DNA from: Ischnura elegans
Lineage: Eukaryota > Arthropoda > Insecta > Odonata > Coenagrionidae
NCBI RefSeq assembly: GCF_921293095.1
Contig: NC_060247.1
Location: 116,455,111-116,519,110, forward strand
Direction of reading: 5' to 3'
DNA: 64,000 bases
A program made the translations under genes and the position numbers. The notes beneath the pieces are model-generated. The model did not search any database. It was not told the origin of the DNA and saw only the letters and a program-made list of their open reading frames with translations. Numbering within the stretch: the stretch's first letter is position 1; the number at the start of each line of letters is the position of its first letter. Positions 23,801 through 35,800 of the stretch are shown here, in pieces.

Positions 23801-26800
23801 TCTATTTCGTTTAATACCAGATTTAATGTGAATTTATAAGTTAAAATCCAAAAAAGGTTCAATTTTTGCGTGTTTCGCTTACTGTCCCCTTGACGGCCGT
23901 CAATATTGTTTATGCCGTTTGAAATATCTTTCTATCACACTAAATTATAAATGGCATATTCCAAGAAGGTATATTACTACCACGAATCCCTATTATTCCG
24001 ACAGATGTGACTGTTTAATACATACGGGTTCAATTTCTTATTAGATTGGCAATCGAAATGACAATACATAAGACCAAAGTACGTCTGTTTGTGGCTTAGA
24101 TATTGGAAAACTCTATTTTCTCACACAGACACAATTTTACGAGACACGTTTTATCGCATGGTAAACCTTTCAGTTTGTTTGTGTTGGCTAAGGATGGATA
24201 TACTATAAATACCATACACTTCATCGCAATAACAGACAAAAATTTCGGGCAGGTACAGTTAATAGGGTAGGAGAAAAAGACACCTATCGATAAAATTTCC
24301 TACCGACATATCTAGGATAGGGAATGTAGATCTGCAGAATACTTTATATGCTGGAATAGTACGTTGCCTCCTAGCATGCCGTTAAAGCCTTATCGCAGAA
24401 ACTGCAGTAACAGGTCTGCAAACGCGAAACATTAAATGCACTATTTTACCGATAAAAAATTAAGCTGTAACAAGTGCATTAGTTTTCTTTAACTTCTATC
24501 TTGTTTTGTACCTTATTTTTATCTACCAGTAAGAGTTTCAGTCCCTAACCTAATTAATCAAAAAATATGTAAGCTTATAATCGAATTTCAGCATTTTCGA
24601 TTCGATTTTTCTTGCAGAAAAATGGCTCAAGCGGAATGCGCATCATTGCTAAATGTGACCACTATGGTAAGGATTATGTCCTTTAATTTTTATTGATCTC
24701 GCAAAAGAGGAAACCTGTATATAACGATTTTGATATATCCCCATTTAATTTACATTGAAAATATATTTCGGCAAAAAGTTAAAGCTATGGTTGCCATGGC
24801 AACCAAAAGATAACAAAATTCTTATATCACCATTCACGTTCTATCCTAAAAATTTCAAACTGGTACTCTCAATAATAAAGGAGAAAATGAGACCTATCGA
24901 TATTATTTCATTTCGATATATCTTACAAAGGAATCATTACTCATCAAAATATTTCACATGTGGGTATAGAACGTTGCTGTCTAAGTAAATTTAAAAAAAA
25001 TTTATCCCCGTAACTATGTAAATAAGCCTGGTAAAGACGTATATAGAATGCACACTTTGATCGATAATAACTTCGTTTGTAATCACTTTATTCGCTTGAT
25101 TTAACTTCTTTCTCATAGAGCACGTTAAATTAATTATTACATTTGATTTTCGTATTCATATGTTGGATAACAATAAAGTTATTAGCGAATAAAGCGTATC
25201 CAAGGAGATTGTTATCGATATAACTCTCACATTAATCGATCGCCTGGAATGGTTATCATTGCAAAAGCTGTCCTTTTTAATTATAGTATTACTCTGAAAA
25301 TTTCATTCCTCTAACTTGAACAGTTGCCAAGTTATTCAAGATCGTGTGCTTCACAAAATTATGGCGACAATGATATTTCACGTGCAGGATATTTTTCGGA
25401 ATTTTATTATGAATTAACCAAGAGGTTTATCGGAAAAACAGGGTGGATCGTGAGGGTTCAAAGTATCCTCCACGGTTTTTCACGTAGATTCCGAATTTTC
25501 ATATGGCACATGTCTCCGAAATCCGAAATTGAATATTTGTCTCCTCGACAATGGAAAATCTAAAGTCGTTTATTCCTCGGAATTCTTTCGACAAATGAAT
25601 ATTCCAAGATAACAAAAAAATCAAGCAAAAAATCTAGTATCTTGCGTTTCAAGGAATTTGTCCTACAATTATTGCAAGGTGGTCAAATAAAATTCCAAAG
25701 ATAGGCCCGTAAGAAAAGCATAGGAAATTTTCAAAAAATCATAAAAAATACTTTTTATCAAAATATCGCAATGACAATCACATTAAAAAATTGACCAAAA
25801 AATTTAGTTTTCGTCACAGGAATCTCATCTTCCTGAAACATCAACAAATACGCAATAATTGGGAAAAAGATTTAGTCCCATAAGGCTCCCATGTTAATTC
25901 AAGTCGATATATCTCAAAAACTAATAAACTTGTGTTAACGTGTGTTAACACGGCTAACTCGAGAAACTTCTCCTGTCCAAATAATTAAAGCACTTGGTTT
26001 GCCAATGTTTGGCATTCAAATTTCAGGATGCGCCGGAAACTCATAGCCAAGTCTATATAAACTTTTATATATTTTATTCAGTGTCAACTCATAATTTCCG
26101 GTTTAGTATTGGTTAAAAATAGTCAACTTTTAGAAATCACATTCATCGTTTCAGCCGTAAATACACCTTTAAATTTGAATTATGGGTGCCGCAAATTTTT
26201 TCGTACCTTGCGGTGTACAAAAAAATACAGAGAGAAAAGAATATTCATAAGCGAAGAAGAAGGAATATGTCGTGGAATATTTGAAAAAAAGATTTCGACT
26301 AAATGAAATCAAGCATGCAAAAAATATTCTGACGCGTTTTTCGCGAAGAATGTTTTCTCGAAATACCTAAGAAAGTGGAATCAAAGGTCGAGGACAGATG
26401 AGCATTTCAAAGAAACGTTCAAAAGCTAGTTGCAGAAGGAAATGAAATTCCCTCCAGAAGTATATCAATATCTCCCTCTCGCATCTAGTGAGTGCGAATG
26501 ATTAACGTGTATGCACAGTCGGCGAATCTAGGCAGTGTATAAAAATAATCACTTATTAATCTCAATCGTCATATTTTTAAAAGTGGAGTTTTAATTCAGG
26601 ATTTCATTTCAGACAAGATGAGATTACGTGTAAATATAAAATTATAATCAATAAGTAAGAAATATTGGACCCGTTTCCATAATTTTGAAAAATCTACGAA
26701 CAAATCTTTTTTGTATGAAATGTAATTATTAATGTGATTTGCAATATTCACGACAGGTATCTATAAAGACTTGTTCATAGACTTACAGTAACATTAAAAT

Positions 26801-29800
26801 CTCTATCCTGCGGCTATGAGATAAATAATGAAGCCTTCAGCCAGTATTGCATTGAAATAGCTGAGCTGTACATCGATTATGGTTGGTATTATATTCTGCT
26901 TATGGTACATAAAGTGCTGATACATGGGACAGCAATTTCCAAAGAATCCTTTCTTACAATTGAAGTTTTAACGGAGGAAGCATTGGAGGCCAGGAACATA
27001 GACATGAGGAAATTCCGAGTGCAACGTACAAGAAAATCCTCAATAATGTTAAATTATGAAGATATCTTTTGAAGCTCCTTTAAATAATTGAATCATACAT
27101 TTTTATTACACCAGGAGTTGCAAGAAACGAAGTCAGCCTATCAGGTGAGGTGAAAATTTGCTAATTTTAACTGATATGCAGAGCGACAATGAGTCCGATG
27201 AGGTGATATCGGACGACGATTCTTTTAAAATTCGTTTTTTGTGATACATGAGAGCGATTTTATTGCAATTAGAACATTATTTTCCTCAATGTTCTTAATA
27301 TCAGTCATTTTATTTCATCTAATGTGACTTATCAAATACATGGAAGCCAAAAAATAAGTGAGTGTGAGTATTTGTTTCCGATTTTGTTATCTCACCGACT
27401 ATGCTGATGGTCGCGGGTTCGAATCTCACCAATTTCATGTCGTAAATTCTATAATGGGTTTTAAAAACAATTTGTACATATTTTGCCTTAAAATTATACT
27501 ATTTTAAGCTCTCCATGAACACCAAGTTATCGCCAATCGCATTGACATCTTTATCGAGATTTTCTAAAAATTGTTTAAATAATAACAGCTCAAAAAATGC
27601 TAAAATGAAGAGATACCGTAAAAATAATGCCAAAATCAGATTCAAACGATCAAAATCAGTAAGCTTTTTTAAGGTTTCAGAGTACCACTTTTGTTGCTAT
27701 TTTAGGTAAAATTACGAGGTTATTAATTTTGGCCAGCTTTTTTCGATTTGGGACCACTGTCGGTCATGGGTCTCGTGCTCCGTCTGCTTCCGCGGGTGAT
27801 GACCTCAGGCGGGCGGCGGTCTCCGGGGAGAGGATCCTCTGGGATGGCGTGCGCGCTCCTCGCGGAGGGTGCGAGTGCGGCGCCGGTCCACCCGCAGTTT
27901 ACGGGGCATCCGGCTGGATGAGGGGACGAAACGTCAGCGCCTAGCGGCAAAACCTCTGAGGATATGCTCGCTCGGGTTCGCACTTAGGCCGCCTTAACCG
28001 CGACCGCCTTCCACAGCCTCGGGCACGGCCTTTTATACCAAATCCTGGCCTCCCTCCGTCCAATGAGGGCGCTCCGCTTGGTCACGAGGTTTAGCGCGTT
28101 TAGCTGCGGGAGTGGCGAAATCACGTGGTGTGAGGGGAAGGCAGCCGGCTGGATTGGGGGCGCGTGTTTTAAAGTGGGTTTTGCCCATGTTATATTCCAG
28201 CACAACAAATACAATGCTTTTTGATTATAGACGCTAGTTCTTTCCACCACTAATGAGACACCTGAAAAATTGATGTTCAGCAGACCACTTAGGTCTACAC
28301 TTGATCTCCTGAGACCAAATGTAGCCAGAAGCGTTCAGCTAAAACAGGATAACAAAGGAGTATTTTGGTGGTAAAAAGGGTAGCATTCTCTATCCAAATC
28401 AATCTGTGTTAGCGAGGGATTATCGTTCTGAAAACAAGTGGATCAAGTGTGTTGTTCTGGAACAATTGAGTAGCACTATGTTCTCTGTTATAGTCTAATA
28501 AGGGTTAATTTGGAACAGACACATTGATCTGCTAATTGCCCTAGACAGTAGTATTGTTATTAAGAGTCAGCAGCCCTCACATTCATTCATTCATTCACAA
28601 ATCAGTCCTGATGGCCACAAGAGCATGTGTTAGCGAGGCATGCGTCCCTTATTGATTTCTTAGAGTCATTGCTTTTCTTATCGATTCGCTCCACAACTAA
28701 TGAGTGCAATGTGAGTAACTTGTGATTTTTTTATATTTTGTCATCCAGGTGTGTTTTTCATGTGTCAGATATTAGTGTGGGGATCCAAATATTGTTCAAA
28801 TTTTGAGGGGGGAGATATAATGTATAAAAAATAACTAAAATATCTCATTGGCTATCATTCGTGCCACTTCTTTGGGCATCAAGACCCGGAATGTAAAAGG
28901 TGGTATGGGGAACCGGCTTAGTCGAGGTCAGTCGATGTTTTCGTCCTACATAACGCAGTTCTCACTTATATCATTTTCCGATTCCACAATGCTCCATATG
29001 TTACAGTTAGAATTTCATTCCTACTTAAGTTGTCGAAAAGATGTGAATGCCATATAAGACTTGGTGCTTCCCAGGCGAACGATGTGGATGACTGATTCTC
29101 AAGATTCCCATCGGGATAGTTGTTCTATTGGAGCCGATATTTCAAACGCTACCTCTGCCTTCGTCCTGAGGGCGTTGTAGCTGGGTGAGGATTTGTCTGA
29201 ATTTATATATCTTCTGGCCGTGCGTAGGGTCATTTCTGATTGGCCGTCGTCGATCTCGTCTTTTTTGTTTTCTTGTGACGTCTTAATGATCTTGTGCACT
29301 GATTTTCATGCTTGACTGCTTGCAGGGGCGGATACAGAAAAAACTCAAGGGGGGGGGCTGCTAAAGATATCTTGACCAACTTTTACTTTCAACGTAATAA
29401 AAAATGGAAATCAAGTGAAATTTAGAGTTTAAGAAAGCTTAATTTTAACTCATAATCCACGTACACTATGCCAATTATTGGTTATGAAAAGTTACAATTG
29501 TGGTTCTACACCTACCTTAAATAATGAAGTCTCTGCGCCTATTCTTCCTGGCAAATTCGGTAATTACATCGTCAATAGGGCAATCGATGTCAGGGTGAGT
29601 GTTCATCAGAGCTAAACCATTGAGTCGATCCTCCTTCATTGTCGTCCTCAGCCATGTCTTCGTACGCCGCAAAGTAGAAAAACTTCTCTCTACTGTAGAG
29701 ATAGACACAGGTAGGCACGCAAATATTTTGTACAGCGTGTGCAAAGTGGGATAATCCGATGTAGGACAAACAGACAACGCTTGCACAACAGAATCAAGGT

Positions 29801-32800
29801 CATTTAAGGCGTTTATGCTCGTTTGCTTGTACTGAATAATATCTCCCATTAGTCTCTTTTTAATCACATAGGGTGATTCTTTTTAAAAAAACGGTAGATC
29901 AGTTAAGCACTGATTCAATTTGTAAATCAGATCATTACCGGTATGTTTCAGTAGTTGCGAGGGCAAAAGTATGTTAAATTTTAAATGATAAATATTTTCT
30001 TCAGCAAAACGTTCTTTCATATCAGTCGTAATATGGTCCAGCGTTGGAATAAACACAGTTCTTTTCCAATACGTCGTAGCATCATCATTATGATCGCAGT
30101 TTTCCCTGTGTCTTTGTCTACCTGCAAGACGAGGAACACTCATCTCTGCGTCTAACTCTTCCATAACTGGCTTCGCCTCTTCAACAATACTAGCAAAGTG
30201 GCTATCAGCATTAACTCTCATGCCGTCATACACCTTAAGCGTCGAATCTAATTTTGCTCTTGCCATGGCGACGTCCATGCTAGGATCTTGTAAGATTTTG
30301 CTGACTGGATATGTTATGCTCATAATATCACTCAATATAAACAGAGTAATAATAAACTCGCAATTAGAGAGAGCTTGTAGGAGAATATTAGCTTTAGCAG
30401 CTGTTGTTCTATCCCTCCAACACTGAATTTCTTTAAGAACTTTGCATACTGTTCCGAGGTAAGCTTCGAATTGTGTAACAGCATCATGTCGCTCAACCCA
30501 TCTCGTTTGACAATGTGACTGCAGTGAGTGTTTTAGGTGTCTCTTCAATGTTGCGAACCGCTTGCTAGACGCTGTAAAGAACGATACCACTTCTTCAATA
30601 GTACCAAGTGAGTTTCTCACACTAGTAACTTGGCAACTGCGAGAGACAGCGAGGTTGAGCTGATGATTTCGACACGTTGCTACTTGGGCGTTGATAGCTT
30701 TCTTTTTTATTGTAGCCACAGCTCCTTTCAATTCCGACATGTTAACTGAGCAGCCATCACAACCTATACCCACACAGTTCTCCAGTGGTAGAGAAAGGCT
30801 TTCCATTCTTCTGAGAATCGTAGCACCCAATACTTCACCAGTAATGCTAGGCTCTTGACTCTCTTGAGGTTCATGGTCAATATTTATACTACAATCAACG
30901 TCTTTACGGATGTCAACGAAACCCAAAAATCTTTCGTGTAATTTGCCGTCACTATCGACATATCTTGCAGCTAAACACAATTGGGCGACGTGAGCTATGT
31001 CCGTAGTCTCATCGAAGATGACGCTGTAGTAACGAGAATCTTTGATTTCCTTCAGTATTCTCGATAACATCACCGTTTCACAGCATGAAATAAGTTCGTT
31101 ACACGTTGTTTTACTGATGTAAGTGGCGTTCGCTTTAGCGGTATCAAGGTGATGTTTTAGTTGCAAGTCTCCAGCGTCAATTCTAAATCTTAGAAGAGCT
31201 CTAAAGTTGCCCTCGTTACTCACTATACTTTCGCAATCATTTCCTTCTTTTAACAGATTCCCATCATCTCTATGCCCTCGTAAAGGAATATTTTGCTTTC
31301 CGTGAAATATGATTGTTTTTACTATAGGTACAAGACGGTCTCTATTTTCTCTAATGATGTCCATTCTATGTCTTGACAATTGATTTATGACTTGAAGTTC
31401 GTGGTTGTCTCGTGTCGCCAAAAATAATTTTGCATTTGCTGACACTTCAACGTGATACTTCAGCCGAGAGTGGGTCTCAAGGTCACCATCTTTACCAGTA
31501 AGTTTGGCAAACTTTGTAAGTGGTTCAGTCACAAGTTTCTTGGCGATAATAGAGTTCTTTCCTCCAACCATTTTATTATTCACAAAAATTGAACACTTAA
31601 TGCAAAATAGTCCCTTTTTAACTTGTGAGAGCACTAGCCATGGATACTGTTCAAAATGATTAAAGTGCACTTGCCTGCGTTCAACTCGTCCCCTTTTATT
31701 GTGCTCGGATGTAGGAAAGATGTAGCCTTTTTCAGGTTTCCTTGGAGCGGTGAGTAGCTGGTATTTTATATCATCACTTATATTTTCTGACGCTAACATA
31801 TCCAAATAATTTCCTATATCCACGGGGTTGTAGGAATCAGGCGATGAACTTTGTTGTGGAAGTTTTAACGTCGTGCAGGACTCTGCCTGTACATTTAATG
31901 GCGTTTTTGGAGCTATATGGTGACCGTAATCTTCAGAGGTTTCTACTTTTCTTTTTCTTATTGCATAACGGTCCATTTTATTATATTTTTACGACGTAGC
32001 GTAGGTTAATTTGATGCCACTTATTCTCGAACAAACACTTTTTATTCGAACTGATAAATGCAACACTAATACACTCAATAATACCACTCACACGATAACA
32101 CACCTTGTATTTCTAAAATCACTGACTAAGCACAAGACTGAATGAGGTCCGTGGTAATAGCCAACAATCGCAGCTGTTCACTTTTTATCACTTCCAAGTT
32201 ATCGCGGCGATTGTAGCTTTCAACAGTAGAATATTCGCAACTTTTCTCGAACAAGTGCCAGACAGAATAAAGTATCGAGATCAATAGAATGGCGACGAAT
32301 TTTCTCGAAGGTGAGCTATCTTTTTGCCAGACAGAAACTTGAAGTTTGATTGAAACGGAAATTCGTTGACGCAGACGCGCGCGCGATACAGACAGAAGTA
32401 CAACTGTGCCTCGACTGACAATAAAAGTCGACTGATGAAAGAAACGAACGAATTATCACAAAGGGAATCAAGGTGACAGCACTAAATTAGGTGTAATGGC
32501 GAGGGAGGATCTGAGGATGAAGGGGGTGTTGGATGGGAGGCGTGAGAAAGTTCCTCTCGCTATCGAGTTACATGAGAGCAATAGGAAGTGGATATCTTTC
32601 AGAGCATCGCATTTCTCCGACCCTTTCCCACGACTCCCTTTCCAAGAAGCCGGCTGGTAGTATGAGTCACCTAGTGAGCTCTAGCATGATAAAAAATAAC
32701 TTATCGCAGTTTATGTTGTACCTCGATAGATATATAAGATTCATTACATGCAGAAAATTTGAGAAATATTAAGTCCAAACACGACGCATTTCTGACCATA

Positions 32801-35800
32801 TTTAAAGAAGTTATATGCATAAATTAGAAGTCCGGTGCTTTTAGTGCCTTTCCGTTTTATCATTCCTGAAATTGAAACTGAAAGTGATGGAAGACGGTAA
32901 TGTACTTGGTAGTATTTTTCCTGCCCTTGAATAACCAATGCATTGTTAAAGAGAACGATTGCGTTGGAATTAAAATTTCCATTAAGTAATGAATCTGCAC
33001 GGTTACAATTGGAATCAGGAAAAAACTATAAGGGCAAATCTGACTCATTCCACCAGCTATTCCACTAGCTCGTATATAACCTCAAACATAGCCGATATAA
33101 TACCTCTCTTTAAATACTATAAGTAAGCCTATAACGATCGGAAACACAATATTCTCAAAATATTTTGATTTTTGACGGGTTTTTAGTAGAGATGTGCGAA
33201 TAGTGTCCGCGAATACTCGAATACCTCGAATACTAGAAAGTATTCGATATTCGAGGTCTCGTATACTTATGCTAAAGATACTATCTCGAATTCCTGGAAT
33301 ATTTTGAATTTCGCATCATAAACTGTCGCACGCACGTCGTTGGTAGTTGCCTAGGAAAAATATAGAGAACTTTCGTCTTTTAGTGCATGCAGCGCCGTTT
33401 TAGGCAAGTTCACGAACTACATAAAATTCGCGGGTTAGAGCGATGAAAAGAGTTCGACGTGGGGAACCGAAATTGATCGGGTGAAAAAATTCGAAAATCC
33501 CAGGTGTCCCACATCAGGAGAACCTCAGTGCCGTGGGATAGCAACATTGGCGCATTTCCCACGATCCACTTTCCCCCTCCATTCAGCATTTGCCTCACCC
33601 ACTGTGACGATTTCCTCTTCTCCAAAATAAAAAAAAAAAATCCCAGCTCACGCAGGGGTCCTATTACGAAGACCTAAGCTTCAAAAAAAATATCAAGTTA
33701 CCGGAAAATAATAGAATCTCATTTCGCCCTTCCCTCTTTCCCCCACTGACCATTTTTCCCCGAATCTATCGTGGGATAGTAACATTGGCGTATTTCCCAC
33801 GATCTGCTATCCCCCTCCATTCAGCATTCGCCTCACCCACTCTGAAAATTTCCTCTTCTCCGAAATAGAAAAAGGTCCCAGCTCGCGCAGGGATCGTATT
33901 TCGAAGACGGCTTCGAAAAAAATATTAAGTTTCACGAGAACAATAAAAATGTGTCTCACGTCCCGCCCCCTTTACTCACCCACTCACCCTTTTCTGCTTC
34001 CCTGCTCCGAAGTTCCCAATTTCTGGAGGTCAACTGCCGCATGAGTCATCTACTAGCCCAAAAGTTGTCTAACAATGACTTTCGGCAATTGATATTACAG
34101 TTTTATTGGATTGAATCATTAGTAACGTGCACGTAATTAAAAAAAGAATAAGACCAAACACGACATATTTCTGACTTTAAGTAAGCATTTTACACAAGAA
34201 AATAAATGTCGGAAAGACGAAGAAATACGACGGAGACTTAGCATTTTGGCGAAATGCCCAAATTGTTTCCATAAAATTTAAATATTACATTAATAAGCTA
34301 AATTCCTGTTTGAATCATTTAAAGAAATAACAATTACTCGCCAAAATCTTGGGTTTCCTGCTGCTTAGGTAACCTAGTCAAACATTCCCGCATTCATCGT
34401 TTAGTATTCGAAGTATTCGCAATTCGAGGTATTCGAATATTCGAGCAATTATTTCATACTTGAATTCGATATTCGAGTTCAAGAAATCTGCTATTCGACC
34501 CATCTCTTGCAAAAAGTGTTTGCGCTACATCGTATCTTACGATACCCAACAATGAGGAATTGAGGAATGTCCGTCATTTTTAATTTTTTGCAGGTGGATC
34601 GATTCAACCATTGAGAAAATGTTTACGATTTCTAACGCCAAATGCAGTATTCTTTGTACTTCAATGCTTAAAGGAATTCGGTTGGCTCCTATTGTGTCTG
34701 GGAGGGAGGAAAATTCGCTTCATAAAATACGGATATCACTCCTATGTCGTTTACTGCCATGCTCAAGCACGAGTTATTGACCGGCCGACCATCTCCATCT
34801 CATATCTCAAATTGGCCACCATATATTAGCTTTTTATTATCAGATTAGATTATACCTACTTTGATTCCTATTCCCTTAGACCATAAAAGCGCAAAGTCTA
34901 CTAAACATAGTCACTACATAAACTACGTAGTTTATATTATCTAAGCCTCTTGCGATGTGCGTGGCGTGCGGCGCGTCGGCAATACAGGGGTCCCCCCAAG
35001 GGGGGGGCGCGCGCCCCCCGCGCCCCCCTTCTGTATCCGCCACTGACTGCTTGCGTATCCTGTGTCTCGGTTGAAGTTTTTCTCTGAAAACCTTATCTCA
35101 ATAGCCTCCTTTGTCAGACGGTCCCAGTATCCGCTAGATTTGTAAGCAAGTTTTGCGTCGATAAAAACGATCCGGTTGTCCCGGCTGAGGCTATGTTCCG
35201 TGTCGGTTGACTTTTGAGGTTGGGCCAGTCTAACGCATGCCTTGCGTTCCTTGATCCGGGCCTCAATAGACTGGCCAGCATCTCCAATATACACCTCAAG
35301 AAGCACGCAGGGGATTTGGTATACTCCTGGGGTCTTCAGTACAAGATTGTCCTTGACTCTGGTTAGATGGGTCTTTAGCTACCGCGGTGGCTAAGATATT
35401 ATCTCGATTTGATGTTTACCCAGAATCTTCTATATTATTCCGGATGTAGTAGATATGAATCGTAGACAATCACTCGTGATCGATTTCTCTTTATCTCCAT
35501 TGGTCCTACTGAGAACAGCTAACCTGGAGGGCATTCTGCGAAAAAATCATCCACGTGTGGATACCAATTTTGAACAGGCAAAACTCCAGTTGTTCCAATG
35601 CATTGGAATACAACTGTATGTAAGCACGAAGAATTGATATCCAAGGCAATATTTGTCGATAGCCAGTGAGAGATTTGAAGTGTCTGTTAATGAGGTGATG
35701 GCACTAGTAATGGACATCATGTTACCTGTCGCTTAAATTAAACCATTTACTATTGATAAGGCATTTGCAGTAGGTGCCTGGTGATTGATTTTATGTATGA

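Larger units (their letters stand above)
29323..35045 (-). mobile_element. hAT transposon, 5.7 kb, full length with perfect 8-base target duplication
   Basis: Both ends are visible. The left end is CAGGGGCGGATACAGAA at 29323; the right end, reverse-complemented, is CAGTGGCGGATACAGAA, ending at 35045. ACTGCTTG flanks it exactly on both sides (29315-29322 and 35046-35053). G-runs sit just inside each end. The minus strand encodes a transposase (29517-31976) with one in-frame stop. The 3 kb upstream of the transposase is non-coding and carries a nested non-autonomous element (33187-34508). It inserted into a Penelope-like element. Perfect duplication and near-intact coding point to a fairly recent insertion. 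Confidence 0.92.

Noticed and set aside
27395..27430. tRNA-like B box (GGTCGCGGGTTCGAATCTC)
   Set aside because: No convincing A box, anticodon arm or acceptor stem; at best a SINE scrap.
33187..34508. Direct target duplication for the nested element
   Set aside because: GTTTTTAG on the left and GCAAAAAG on the right do not match as direct repeats, so none is claimed.
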